Part shown: piece after piece, positions 51,701 through 60,976 of the stretch
How positions within the stretch are numbered: the stretch's first letter is position 1
Layout: each line of letters opens with the position of its first letter
Assembly: GCF_000372725.1 (NCBI RefSeq)
Contig: NW_005200623.1
Span: 1-64,000 of the forward strand
DNA from: Emiliania huxleyi CCMP1516
Lineage: Eukaryota; Haptophyta; Isochrysidales; Noelaerhabdaceae
Reading direction: 5' to 3'
Length of the DNA: 64,000 nucleotides
Position numbers and translations under genes: made by a program
Notes under the pieces: generated by a model
The model's input: only the letters and a program-made list of their open reading frames with translations
What the model was told of the DNA's origin: nothing
The model's database searches: none

Positions 51701-51753
51701 CGAGGCAGTCTCGTCGGCACCGCCCCGGCGCCGCCGCGGTGCGGATTGCGTGA
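44435..51753 (+). CDS. MFS transporter of the SVOP/SV2-like type, many introns
   Basis: Exons assembled in order give a major facilitator: 44435-44572 (MDEQIEALDTSY), from 44695 (GAFGRAQLITSAYAFAAWTV), 45581-45661 (LAARRGWLVALGAVQLCVVA), 46912-46983 (FLLLRFLCGFAEGGVPTTSF), 47093-47126 (WAGEFMLPRSK), from 47201 and 47307 (FHVGSLAITVGAS), then FLLPESPRYLQRSG, AAEVLRRMALLNGR, LRRVVLVLCLHWFVYSALFF, SDIVTALWSAALQIPTLLLT, FAGGYVLSAEV, LPTDVRATGLALCSQ, VARIGGFLSPLLLLAG and GIATWLLPELCGEGSLESVD. ESPRYL and the PTDVRATG loop are classic sugar/organic-ion MFS motifs. The substrate is unknown. A gap at 48010 lies in an intron or loop. Poly-Gly loops (44825-44872 and 48700) are coding or near-coding. Nearly every intron has duplicated exon edges, many with GC donors. 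Confidence 0.8.
45052..45290 (+). repeat. CA microsatellite in a transporter intron
   Basis: Long CA array with a few GC, GAGA and AGCC interruptions. A family B-like fragment follows at 45395-45465 (GGCGCTCTGAATACGCGGCT). Confidence 0.95.
45695..45888 (+). repeat. CCCCACATCT decamer array in a transporter intron
   Basis: About 19 decamers, almost uniform. Open frames across them (repeating SPHLPT) are artefacts. Confidence 0.95.
46530..46735 (+). repeat. CCCCAGATCT decamer array in a transporter intron
   Basis: About 20 decamers drifting between CCCCAGATCT, CCCCACACCT and CCCCAGACCT. Two poly-C runs follow at 46816 and 46851. Confidence 0.95.
47480..47600 (+). repeat. Duplicated exon edge (transporter)
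   Basis: CCCTCTTCCTGCTGCCCGAG occurs at about 47503 and 47575. Using donor T|GCGCCCC and acceptor CAG|GCGCCC gives SLCALFLLPESPRYL. Confidence 0.85.
47642..47930 (+). repeat. CT microsatellite in a transporter intron
   Basis: Nearly pure CTCTCT and CCCTCT units on the plus strand, running up to the decamers that precede the gap. Confidence 0.95.
48010..48109. other. Assembly gap (100 N)
   Basis: Run of N within the transporter gene, directly after the CT microsatellite. The round length suggests a gap of unknown true size. Confidence 1.
48110..48462. other. Purine-only tract after the gap, possible artefact
   Basis: Almost every base is A or G for ~350 positions, with irregular GGGAAAAA runs and no clear unit. 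It abuts an assembly gap and contrasts with the clean CT array on the other side. It may be poor-quality sequence. Confidence 0.6.
48855..50660 (+). repeat. CTAGACACTTC 11-mer arrays and copied exon edges (transporter)
   Basis: TTCCTAGACAC units recur at 48860-48990, 49410-49600 and 50375-50640. At 49298 and 49364 GTTCGTGTACTCTGCTCT is duplicated around a TTATTTATT insert. At 49683 and 49861 GCGTCCGACATYGTCACCGC is duplicated. At 50340-50660 CTCAGCAGAGGTGCTGGCT is present five times. Confidence 0.85.
50930..51360 (+). repeat. Five copies of an exon end plus decamers (transporter)
   Basis: CAGCCAGGYCGCCAGACGTA recurs about every 70-90 bases, each followed by TCTCGCCATC/TCTCCCCACA units. The true acceptor, CTGCAG|GTCGCCCGG at about 51387, gives CSQ joined to VARIGG. 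Confidence 0.85.
51490..51622 (+). repeat. Intron of two exon-edge copies (transporter, last intron)
   Basis: GCGTGGCGACGCTGGCTG (51490), GCGTGGCGACGGTGGCTG (51555) and GCATCGCGACGTGGCTG (51623) start three successive ~66-base units. Each of the last two follows TTCTAG. Only the third continues in frame to the transporter's C-terminus. Confidence 0.9.
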
Positions 51754-53090
51754 GAGGGACGGCCGCGTGTTGTGAGCATGGCGCGTTGAGCCAATGGCGG
51801 CAGCGGCCGTGAGCGGCACCACCAGCTCACACCACACACGTTGTGCGCGATCGGTCTCGCTCTGGCAGCACAGCTTGCACTGCATGTGCTGCGGAGAATG
51901 AGGCTTGGGGGGGTGTGAGGTGTGCGGCACTTGAGGCAAACCCCACTTTGGGACCTATTTGAGGCGGTGTGGCGGCACTCACAGGGCACAAGTTAGAAGC
52001 TCCCCCGCCGCGTCTTCGTGGCCCGCCCGAGCCGCGGAGAACGGCGCGCGCCCCTCCCGGCGGAGCTGGGTGCGGCAGACGGCCGGGGCCCACGGGTCGG
52101 TTCCGGGGGCCGAGAAGCGAGATTTTTGGGGCCGTTCTGTCTTATCACCATACCAGCCGCACGAACGGGCCTCCAGTGCGCGAGGCAGCGGTGCGCTACG
52201 CGCAGCACCTCGGGCTGCTTGCGCACATAGGTGCGATACCAGGCGAAGGGGCGAGGTAGCGCCGCGAGTACGCGGACCATGCACGCGGCGCGCAGCCACG
52301 GCGACGCCGGCGTCGCCGACTCAGCCCTGCTACGGTATCGTTGAGAAGTGTGACGCAGTGGGCGACGAGCGCGAAATCGATCACAGCCGAATTCGCAAGC
52401 ACGAGCCTCGGGAGTACGTACTCCCGCGGATGGACCGCATCAGCGTCATCTCGAGCGTCGTGCCGCCCGTCCATCGAAACTTGAGCGTCGTCCGTCTCTC
52501 AACATGGAAGAAGAGGAGTGCACCGTCTACACCAGAGCCTGCGTGGAAGCCAAAAGCCTAGGAGTCGACGAGTTGACTGCAACCGCGTCGTGCGCAACTT
52601 TGACCCCAAGCTCGTTGTGCAAACGGTGCTCCTCGTTAAGCCGGCGGGCCCGGAGCTCGGCGGCCAATGCATAGTGAACATGACTTTTTCGCCTCTACCA
52701 TGGGCACCCGTCGCGGAAGCGCGCGAGCACCTCTCCGCCCTCGGCGCCCTCCCCTAGCATGGGAACGCGCAGGCGCAATGCCGCCGCGCCGCACACGGCG
52801 GCTGTTTCGTGTCTGCTACGTGGAGATGAGCGGACGCGGGCATCGAGCTTGTGTGTGAGCCCGGGACTCTCAGCGAGCTCGTGTTGTGAACCTGGGCTCT
52901 CCCGAGTCTCAGCGAGCTCGTGTTGTGAACCTGGGCTCTCGGTTCTCTTTTTTATCAAATCAAAGAAGCAGACAATCGCAGCAGACGATCCTATCAGCTG
53001 AAGCTGAAGCGGCTGGTTCGAGTGGTACGGGTCCGCGTCGAAAGAAGACTATGTACCCACCGCGCCGGCCCGGGCCCCGCAGGGCGTCGC
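51754..53090. other. Spacer with weak coding hints
   Basis: No firm gene. A plus frame at 52518-52757 contains VVRNFDPKLVVQTVLLVKPA and looks protein-like, but no start, partner exon or family was found. CAGCGAGCTCGTGTTGTGAA is tandemly repeated (about 52871 and 52911). Confidence 0.35.
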
Positions 53091-53483
53091 TCACTCCCGC
53101 ATCTGCGGGAGAATGACTAAGCGGAACACCGTCTCGAGGTCCACATAAATCTTGGGCTCGATACGATACAGGGTATGCTTGAGGGGCTTGGAGTCCATGG
53201 CAGCAAGCGCCTTCGCAATGACGGCCATCGAAAGTCCCACTTCAGCCTTCGGGTCGAAGAAAACAGTAGGGGCACCAGCGTACTCCTTGGGGAAAACGAC
53301 GACGCCCTCAGTGTCGCCGTACTTCACACGCAGCGCAGGGCGCGGCTCATCGTCAAAGAAGCCGGCATCCAAGACTGATTTGACGTCGGTCTTGACTTCT
53401 TTCATGCAGATAGATGCCGGCAGTTCGCCGTCGCCGCCGTCGCCTCCGACGTGCGCGCTCATGTAGGCGTGGCGGTTTGTCAT
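53091..53483 (-). CDS. Hypothetical protein, single exon
   Basis: An intact 130-residue frame with balanced composition: ICMKEVKTDVKSVLDAGFFD, then YGDTEGVVVFPKEYAGAPTV, and IEPKIYVDLETVFRLVILPQ. No signal peptide or membrane segment is seen and no family is recognised. A second in-frame ATG (MSAHVGG) seven codons in is an equally likely start. The absence of introns contrasts with most neighbours. Confidence 0.55.
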   Translation of the reverse strand: MTNRHAYMSAHVGGDGGDGELPASICMKEVKTDVKSVLDAGFFDDEPRPALRVKYGDTEGVVVFPKEYAGAPTVFFDPKAEVGLSMAVIAKALAAMDSKPLKHTLYRIEPKIYVDLETVFRLVILPQMRE

Positions 53484-53583
53484 TGGGCCTAGTAGCGCGC
53501 GACCGGCCTGCTTTCAGCGCGTCCGTCCCCGCGACCGCCGACTTTGAAGCCTACGGCCTGCTTTCAGCGTCGCAGCTTCGCCA

Positions 53584-54139
53584 ATGAGCAACTTTGGCTC
53601 GCCTCGCCGGTCGCCTCGTCTCCTCGGGTCCCCGCGCACCGCCGCCGCCGCCGCGCCCGACCAGCTCAGCGACGCTGCCCATCAGGGCGTGCTGCAAGGC
53701 GGAAGCGAGAGCGGTGTGCCGACCGCCGCTACCCGCTGCTGCTCCCACTCTCTGACTCCGCTTACTTTTGCCCTCCCTGCCCATGTGCGCATTGCACCAT
53801 CTGCACGCCGGTGAGTCCGTCTCTGTGCACACGCCAAGAGGCTCTTTCGGCACGCGCCACCCTCCCGCCTGCCGAGCCCCAACCCGCGGGTGCGTGTGTT
53901 GGGCAGGCTACGGGACCGACGCCGACCAGCAGACCTGGGTGCAGCTCTACCGCAGCCTGAGGCAGGATCTGCCGCCCGATGCGGACGCAGCCTCGGCGGC
54001 TAGCGCCCTTTTCTTCGCCGCCGCCGTCAGGGAGACGGTCGAGAAGAAGATGGACGAGCTGACAGAGCAGATCGGAGGCGTGAACGACAGGCTGGATCGG
54101 CTCGTGTCCATCGACGAGACGCTGAAGCAGAGGCTGTGA
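53584..54139 (+). CDS. Small two-exon coiled-coil protein
   Basis: Exon 1 (53584-53713) and exon 2 (53907-54139) join in frame through a GT-AG intron to give 120 residues. Exon 1 is Ser/Pro/Ala-rich and probably disordered (MSNFGSPRRSPRLLGSPR). Exon 2 reads YGTDADQQTWVQLYRSLRQD and then a long amphipathic helix: VRETVEKKMDELTEQIGGVN, DRLDRLVSIDETLKQRL. No family is recognised. The gene is divergent from the hypothetical gene at 53091-53483, with ~100 bases between starts, so a shared promoter is likely. Confidence 0.65.
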
Positions 54140-54416
54140 AAGGTGCGCTTACACAGACGGGGGATCACGCGCAGAGGGCCTCGCACACGCAGAGGTCTTC
54201 ATTCGAGCGTCACTGTGACCGATGCTCTCGTAAAGTAGTGAACTTGCTTGCGCACGGTCAGCGACAGCGTGCCGCATATTTGTAGCACCACACGCCTTGA
54301 CCGTGACTGGCAGCTCGGGCTGCATTCCGCCGTGGTGCCATCGCCGGTCTGGTCTCATAGCGCGCATCATAAATGTTTTGACGGTCGGCTGAAAAAGAAA
54401 TAAGAAAGGTCCAATC

Positions 54417-54597
54417 TCAGACCTCGCGTGGAATCATCCACATCATCACCTCCTCGCGACAGTACGGGCACCGACGGTCACGCTCCATGATCTTGGCGGA
54501 GCAGTCGGCGCAAGCGCAGCGGTGCCCGCAAGGCACCGCGGCGTGCGACTTTGGCTGAGTGAAGCAAATTATGCATGTCGACTCGCCGCCGAGGGTC
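54417..54597 (-). CDS. RING-finger (C3HC4) protein, last exon
   Basis: The minus strand reads STCIICFTQPKSHAAVPCGH, then RCACADCSAKI and RRCPYCREEV before the TGA at 54417-54419. Cysteine and histidine spacing fits a C3HC4 RING of the IAP/MUL1 type, usually an E3 ubiquitin ligase module at the C-terminus. Upstream, the frame runs straight into a family C repeat fragment at 54598, so earlier exons are not visible. Either they lie beyond the repeat or the gene was truncated by it. Confidence 0.7.
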
Positions 54598-54728
54598 TCG
54601 AGATGAGCGCGCTTGAAGCTCGCCCACCTACTGCCCCTGAGAGTTGGTTATCGAGTGGGCTCAGCTCCCCCCCTTGGGATCGAAGCTTCCACGACCTCGC
54701 ACCCAACACCACAGGCGGGATCAGAGAG

Positions 54729-54780
<52 letters not shown>
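54598..54780 (+). repeat. Family C fragment and CT microsatellite
   Basis: GCTCGCCCACCTACTGCCCC through ACCTCGCACCCAACA matches the interior of 42846-43690. A TCTCTC run (54728-54776) follows. Confidence 0.8.
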
Positions 54781-55235
54781 CCTCACTGGTGTGTTCACTG
54801 GGGGGGTCATAACAAACACGGTTCTTCACCTTCCTAGGACTGGCACTATAAAGGACTGGCAGGCAGTCCGTGGCACGGATGGGGGAGGCGGCGGCGCGGG
54901 CGGCGAGCGCACGCGCAGGCAGGGGGGATCGGGAGGGGGGCGGAGCCGATTGCGGCTTTGGGGAGCCGGAGGGTGGGGTGGGTCGGGTGGGGCGTTGCGG
55001 AGGGTGGGGTTGGCGGTGCGAAGCGCGCGAGAATTCGTTTCCGGCGATGTCACCACAGTCGGCACCGTACCTGCTCAGCACCGAACCCGCAACGCGCAGC
55101 AAACCGGCGTGACATCTCCTGGCGCCCCAGTCGCCGGGCAGCACCAACACGCTACAGCCGCCCTCGCCGCCCACGCCCTCCCCTCCCTCGCCGCCCGCGC
55201 CCTCGGCCGCCGCCGCCGCCGTTGCTCGAGTGAGT

Positions 55236-58200
55236 ATGTCCCACCTCCAGCGCGGCCTCGCAAAGGCGCTCGCCGCTACCGGGCGCTGGTCTCGCCGCGA
55301 GGCGAACCGGATGACGGCCGACGCCCGCGTGTGCGTCAACGGAGTCCAGGTTAGCAACCCGGCGGCGCGCGTGCGTCAGTCGGACCGCGTGACGGTCGAC
55401 GGCGAGCTGACGCCGCTGGAGGTGGCACCGCCGCGACTGTGGCGCTTTCACAAGCCGGATGGCCTCATCACCACCGCCTCAGACCCACAGCGCAGGCCGA
55501 CGGTGTTCGCGTCGCTGCCTGGCTGGCTGCCTCGCGTGCTGTCCGTCGGCCGGCTCGATATTCGGAGCGAGGGCTTGCTGCTGCTCACGAACTCTGGCCC
55601 GCTTGCACGGCGCGTGCTCCCTAGACACGCCTCTCGGAGCACTTCCTAGACGCCTGACGCCTGCTGTGCGGCGTGCTCCAGCCCGTATCAACTCACGCAC
55701 ACAGCGAGGCGCTTTCCAGACGCCCCTTCTCCGAACCGTCCGTGCGGCGCCTCCCGCGCCACCTCTTCCGGAGCTCCCCTGCACCGTCTCCTGGCGCAGG
55801 ATGCTCGAGCTTCCCTCGAACGCGTTCGAGCGCAAGTACCGCGCGCTCGTGTGCACCGGACAGGAATCTCTCCCCGTATCTCCCCATATCTCCCCACATC
55901 TCCCCATATCTCCCCACATCTCCCCATATCTCCCCATATCTCCCCATATCTCCCCGTATCTCCCCATATCTCCCCACATCTCCCCATATCTCCCCATATC
56001 TCCCCACATCTCCCCATATCTCATGCCTAGAAGCGGAATACCGCATTCTCGTATCCCAACTAGCACCCGAGAGGACACGTACTCCTCCAAGTAGGAGCGC
56101 GGCGTCACCGGCGCGATGATATCTCCCCATATCTCCCCATATCTCCCCATATCTCCCCAGATCTCGTGTACGTAGGAGCGCGGCGTCACCGGCGCGATGC
56201 AATCTCCCCATATCTCGAGCATATCTCCCCATATCTCGTGTACGTAGGAGCGCGGCGTCACCGGCGCGATGCAATCTCCCCATATCTCGAGCATATCTCC
56301 CCAGATCTCGTGTACGTAGGAGCGCGGCGTCACCGGCGCGATGCAATCTCCCTATATCTCGAGCATATCTCCCCAGATCTCGTGTATGTAGGAGCGCGGC
56401 GTCACCGGCGCGATGCTGCGGGCGATGGGCGATGGGTTTGGCGCTGCTAGAGTCAGAATACGGATGCTTGTCTCCCTACTAGCGCCCGAGAGGGCCACGT
56501 GTTCCGCTGTGTTCACCACCCGTATTCCGCTGCATTCACTGTCTTCCTCTCCGTCGTCTTCACGCCGTGCTCTGAACACGCTGCACAATACCGTCCTCCC
56601 GCCCTGAGGTTGGCGTATTCAGCACGTAGGCTCTGGCTCTACTAGAGTCAGACTCTCGCCCCACCTCTCCCATCTCTCCCCGTATCTCCCCATATCTCCC
56701 CATATCTCCCCATCTCTCCCCATCTCTCCCCGTATCTCCCCATATCTCCCCATCTCTCCCCGTATCTCCCCATATCTCCCCATATCTCCCCATCTCTCCC
56801 CATCTCTCCCTGTATCTCCCCATATCTCCCCATCTCTCCCCGTATCTCCCCATATCTCCCCATCTCTCCCCATCTCTCCCCGTATCTCCCCATATCTCCC
56901 CATATCTCCCCACATCTCCCCACATCTCCCCACATCTCCCCATATCTCCCCATATCTCGTGTTCTCTCTGCGGCGAGACTCACCTGGCGTCTTCGCAACG
57001 TGGGCGCACGCTAGTCTGACAGTTGCTGATGAGCTCGCGCTGCGCGACCAGACAAGTCCTTCCATGTTTTAGTTTTCAGCTAGTCTGACAGTTGTTGATG
57101 AGCGGGTGTAGGCTCACGCTGCGCGACCAGACTCGCTTTCGGCCGATCAGGGCACTCCTACCCCCTCCTCCCCTCCTCCCTCCTCCCTCTCCTCCCTCTC
57201 CTCTCCACTGCCTTCCCTCTCCTCCCCTCCTCTCCCTCTCCTCCCTCTCCTCTCCACTGCCTTCCCTCTCCTCCCCTCCTCCCTCCTCCCTCTCCTCCCC
57301 GCTGCCTCCCCCCCCCCCCCCTCCCCACCCACCCACCCACCCACCCACCCCCCATAGGCGGTGCGCACGCCGCTGCAGCCGGCGGCGACGGGGCACGAGT
57401 GGGTGCGAATGACCCTCGTTGAGGGCAAGACCCGAGAGGTGCGCCCGAGAGTAGCCGAGAGTAGCCGAGAGTAGCCGAGAGTAGCCGAGAGTAGCCGAGA
57501 GTAGCCGAGCGGAGCAGAGAGTAGCCGAGCGGAGCAGAGAGGAGCCGAGAGGAGCCGAGAGTAGCCGAGAGTAGCCGAGATTAGCCGCCGTCGTCGAGGG
57601 CAAGACCCGCGAGGCAACCGCAACAGCAGCAGCAACAGCAGCTGCCGCTGCTATTGGTTGAGGAGCAAGTCCAGGGTGACTTCCTTGCGCCAGGTGCGCC
57701 GCGCGTGGCAGCACTTTGGCTTCGTCGTCTCGAGGCGCGAGGCTGAGATGCAGAGAGAGAAGGGGTTCCCGCAGATAGACTCCGCTGCCACGCCTGCTGG
57801 ATGGAGAGATGGGATCTGGAAGAGAGACCCCGCTGCCACGCCTGCTGGGAAGCAGTTATAGAGATCCCGCCGACCGAGCCTTGCACACTCAATGCCGTGC
57901 CGGCTCCTGTCGTCTAGACGTGGAGACGCGAGGGACTAGCCTGGCCCTTGCCCCGCCACCCCATGTGCGTCGGAGAAGTGGAGAAGCTGAGAAGTGTACA
58001 CACTCCTCTCTTAGAGTCCCCGTGTGGTGGTGGGCTGGCGGCGGCGTGAGAGAGCGAGAGAGAGAGAGAGAGAGAGTCGTGTTTGTGTTTGGCGTGAGAG
58101 ACGTTTACCTGACCTTACCTCACCTGCCCTTAGGCTCGTGCGCGACGCTTACGGGCCGTTCGAGCTCGGCGAGCTGCGGCCGGGGGAGGTGTGTGGACGA

Positions 58201-58452
58201 GCCACCACGCGCACTGGGCCTTGCACTGCTTGCCGGCCTCCTTTAGATGGGGAGTCGAGAGGGTTGCCGCCCCTTGCCGCACCACACCTCTTGCGTGTGT
58301 GTGGAGAAGTGTACTGGATTTTCCCTTAGGTGGAGGAGGTGCCGCGGCGCTGCGTCGCGCGGCTGCTGCGATTGCGCGAGCGAGTCTTGGAGGGGAGCGG
58401 CCGCGCGGCTCCGGTGGACCTCGCCGCATTCTGTGAAAATGAGCAGACATGA
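55236..58452 (+). CDS. RsuA/RluB-type rRNA pseudouridine synthase
   Basis: These enzymes isomerise specific uridines in rRNA. Exons: 55236-55609 (S4 domain KALAATGRWSRREANRMTAD, then LWRFHKPDGLITT, and VGRLDIRSEGLLLLTNSG with the catalytic Asp), from 55800 (MLELPSNAFERKYRALVCTG), one near 56391 (ERGVTGAMLR), 57358-57438 (HEWVRMTLVEGKTRE), 57694-57734 (VRRAWQHFGFVVS), 58134-58188 (DAYGPFELGELRPGE) and 58330-58452 (VEEVPRRCVARLLRLRERVL). Together they cover S4 and catalytic domains in family order. A bacterial-type enzyme in an alga suggests plastid or mitochondrial rRNA as target. An upstream targeting exon was not identified. Introns carry decamers, family A and B elements, and GC donors. Confidence 0.85.
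55862..56640 (+). repeat. Decamers, family B elements and five copies of an exon start
   Basis: CCCCATATCT decamers (55862-56020) lead into a family B fragment (56026-56090). GGAGCGCGGCGTCACCGGCG then occurs at 56094, 56175, 56247, 56319 and 56391. Only the last copy extends into CTGCGGGCGATG. A fuller family B copy follows (56440-56635), with TACTAGCGCCCGAGAGG and ACAATACCGTCCTCCCGCCC. Confidence 0.9.
56650..56960 (+). repeat. CCCCATATCT / CCCCATCTCT decamer array
   Basis: About 30 decamers in an intron of the pseudouridine synthase gene. Confidence 0.95.
57417..57610 (+). repeat. AGTAGCCGAG array between exon-edge copies
   Basis: GAGGGCAAGACCCG occurs at 57421 and about 57597. Between them are GTAGCCGAGA decamers (57450-57580). 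Confidence 0.85.
57873..57990 (+). mobile_element. Family A introner-like element (pseudouridine synthase)
   Basis: CCTTGCACACTCAATGCCGT, then TCTAGACGTGGAGACGCGAG and GGCCCTTGCCCCGCCACCCC, in sense orientation within the intron before 58134. Confidence 0.75.
58198..58329 (+). mobile_element. Family A introner-like element (pseudouridine synthase, last intron)
   Basis: CCTTGCACTGCTTGCCGGCC, then GGGGAGTCGAGAGGGTTGCC, GTGTGTGTGGAGAAGTG and TTTTCCCTTAG at the acceptor. It fills nearly the whole intron between GAG|GTGTGTGG and TAG|GTGGAGG. Confidence 0.8.
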
Positions 58453-58530
58453 CGATTTGTTGAAATGCCCGGGTATGGAGATCGCGCTAACGAAAACTGT
58501 ACGCGTACCGCAACCTTCTCCACACACCAC

Positions 58531-60976
58531 GAAAAAAACTCTGACATTTTACGAACTCCTTGGCGACGCGCGCGCCGCGTCGCCAAGGCTCAGCGACCTC
58601 GGTCGTACAATCGGCCGGCTGCGCGGGTTTTCGGCGAGTTTCCCGCGCACCGGCCACGACGGACCAACCAGACCAAAAATCGCGACGCTCGCGCGCAAAA
58701 ATCAGCACGGAATCAACGCTCACGACGCTCTCGATGATCTCGATGATTCGAGGATTTGAGGATGGTGTGCCCCCCCGCTCCCCCCCCGCCCGGCCTCGAA
58801 CCCGCAGCCAACCGGCCCGAATGCGAACCTCTGACCGCTATGATGTAACATACTTGACCCGCCCGCTTGGCCACCTTCCCTCGTCTTTTCTGGTACCAGA
58901 GCTGCGGATTCTCGGCCGCCGATCTCCGCCCGCCCATGCGCTCGCTGGGCTTCCCGACGGGGCGGGCCTCGTGCTGATGGACCCAGCCGAGGTGCCCGAC
59001 CAGTCGGAGTGGCGCTGACGCGCCGCGCGCGACCACCAGCCAGCTCTTCAGCGCGGTCGAGGACGGTGCGTCGAAAGAGTAGACACTCCAAACAGTTGTC
59101 GAGTTTTTTCCCTCTTTTTGAGCGCGGCTGCTGCACACCCAGCCCACCAGTGATACCAGACGCACCGGATCCAACCCTGGCAGCGCTTGACCGCGACCCC
59201 GATGACCGCCCACAGGTGGCTGATAGCGGCCGCCGCCCACGCTGCTTTTCGGCGCCTGGCTCTCAGAGGGCTCCTGCGGCTCTCCCTCGTCGCGTGACCG
59301 CCGCCGACATCATGTGCTCGGTCGTCCCCGCCGGCGCGGAGCTGCGCCACGTCGAATTCTTCGGTGGCTCGACCGCCGGCGCGCCCACTATCGCCTCCTG
59401 CGCGCCTCACACCCAGTATTCACCTCGCGCGCGACCGCCAAAGTGAGCGCACGACCACCTCCCCCTCGCTCCTGTAGGTGGGCCGCCCCGCGCTGGCGGG
59501 AAGAGGCGCGCCGAGCCATCGGTGACGTCCCGGCGAGCTCATGGGCCCCCAAAAGGTCGCACCGACCCGTGGCTCCGCCGTCGGCTCCGCCGCGAGCGGC
59601 GACGGTGAGGCCGCCGGGGCTCGCCTATACCGGCTAGTGTGGAGCTCTCAGTGTGGTTGCGTGTTGTACTAGTGATGCTGCACTAGGCGGCCCGTTTTTA
59701 GCAAAAACCAGATACCACATCGCGTGTGGTCGTCGAAAAACCGCATGTTCGCCCGTCTGGGACCTCTTCGTACGGCTCCAAAAACCGCTCCTTAACGACG
59801 ACTACGCGGCCCGGCGGTCGATCTGCGCCTTCTCAGCGGTGGAGGGGATGTGGGAGGTACGTGCGGACCGCGTGGTGTTGCGACGGTTTGACGAGTGCGA
59901 CTCCCAGCGTCGACTTTTCGACCCCACGGAGCCTCTGCTGCTCCGGGGGGGGGGTCTGCAGACCACCCGGCCGAACTTCAGAGTCGCGGTGCTCCTCAAA
60001 TACCGCTCAAACGCCCACGATGTTGTGCAGGGGACATATGCTGATGATCCTGGCCCGATTGGTTCGCTCAGAAAGCTTCTGGGCGGTCGTTAAGGTTCGC
60101 TCCCCGCACACCGGCCCGGAAGTATGTTACACCATAGCTACGCCAGCCACCAATGCACAAACCTCGACGCCACAAATTTCTGAACCCCATACACCCATGC
60201 ACTCAGCTCACAATCAGCACCCTATACAGTATGATTCCCGCGCGTCTCGCGCCCCAACTGACAACTCACCATTGTCCCTCGGACACCACTCTCCAGCCGC
60301 GCTACTTTCGCCCACCCACCGCTCTCGCATGACATCTCGACAATCCTCATCTCTGGGCCCAAGACTCCTAACCACTTCCCCTGCTCGCCCAGGACCACGA
60401 AGCGCCGCCCGCGCGCCCATTACCCCCCAATCAACCCACGCTGTCCCTCAATCGCCACCCGCCAGATGTACTGCCCTCGCCCACCCAATACTCTCACCCT
60501 CCTAACCCGGACAGTCCAGGTACAGGAAAAGCGGGGAGCGGGGCCCGATCCAAGGAGCACCCCGTCGGCCCGGGAGGGCTGTGAATTTCGGCGCGGGCGG
60601 AAGGCTGCCTGCAGACGCTCAGCCCCTGGCTGAGCTGCCGAATCCTCCCGGCTAATCCCCTGACCTGCCGCCTGAAACGGGACAACATTACACCACCTCA
60701 CACACACTCCCCCCTCAGGGCTAAGCAGTGCGCAAGTCCACCCGAACTCTAGGCGAGGCGTCGACCACTCCTTCGGAATAGCTCTGTCAGTGGCTGCACT
60801 AGACGCCCAGTGATGGCGCGCGGCGCGGGCGGATGACTGGAAGAGAAAATGCGGAGATGCTAGCTCGCAGGTAGATGTGCTCAGCCAAGGGTCCGGGATG
60901 AGGGGAATGTGTCAGTGTGAGGGGTGCACCAACCGCAGAGCGTTGTGTTTTGCCTTTGAAAACTGAACAGTTTTTT
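58531..60976 (+). mobile_element. ~2.45 kb composite insertion with retroposon ends and target-site duplication
   Basis: TTCTCCACACACCAC is repeated perfectly at 58516-58530 and 60977-60991. The insertion starts GAAAAAAACTCTGAC and ends AACTGAACAGTTTTTT, the same ends as the ~1 kb retroposons in copy 1 orientation. Its right part (about 60500-60976) is a diverged copy of their 3' half. The excess length is mostly a TIR element at 58839-60136. Confidence 0.8.
58839..60136 (+). mobile_element. TIR DNA element of ~1.3 kb, copy 2
   Basis: Inverted ends TATGATGTAACATACTT (58839-58855) and AAGTATGTTACACCATA (60120-60136) bound an interior that closely resembles 26661-28310. The frame at 59653-60093 is open for 146 residues (LAKTRYHIACGRRKTACSPV, then SNAHDVVQGTYADDPG). 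No transposase motif was recognised. It is nested inside the retroposon-type insertion. Confidence 0.75.

Noticed and set aside
12900..57000. Long open frames made of repeating [15 protein letters not shown] or similar peptides
   Set aside because: They are translations of the decamer minisatellites, are open on both strands, and lie in introns of real genes.
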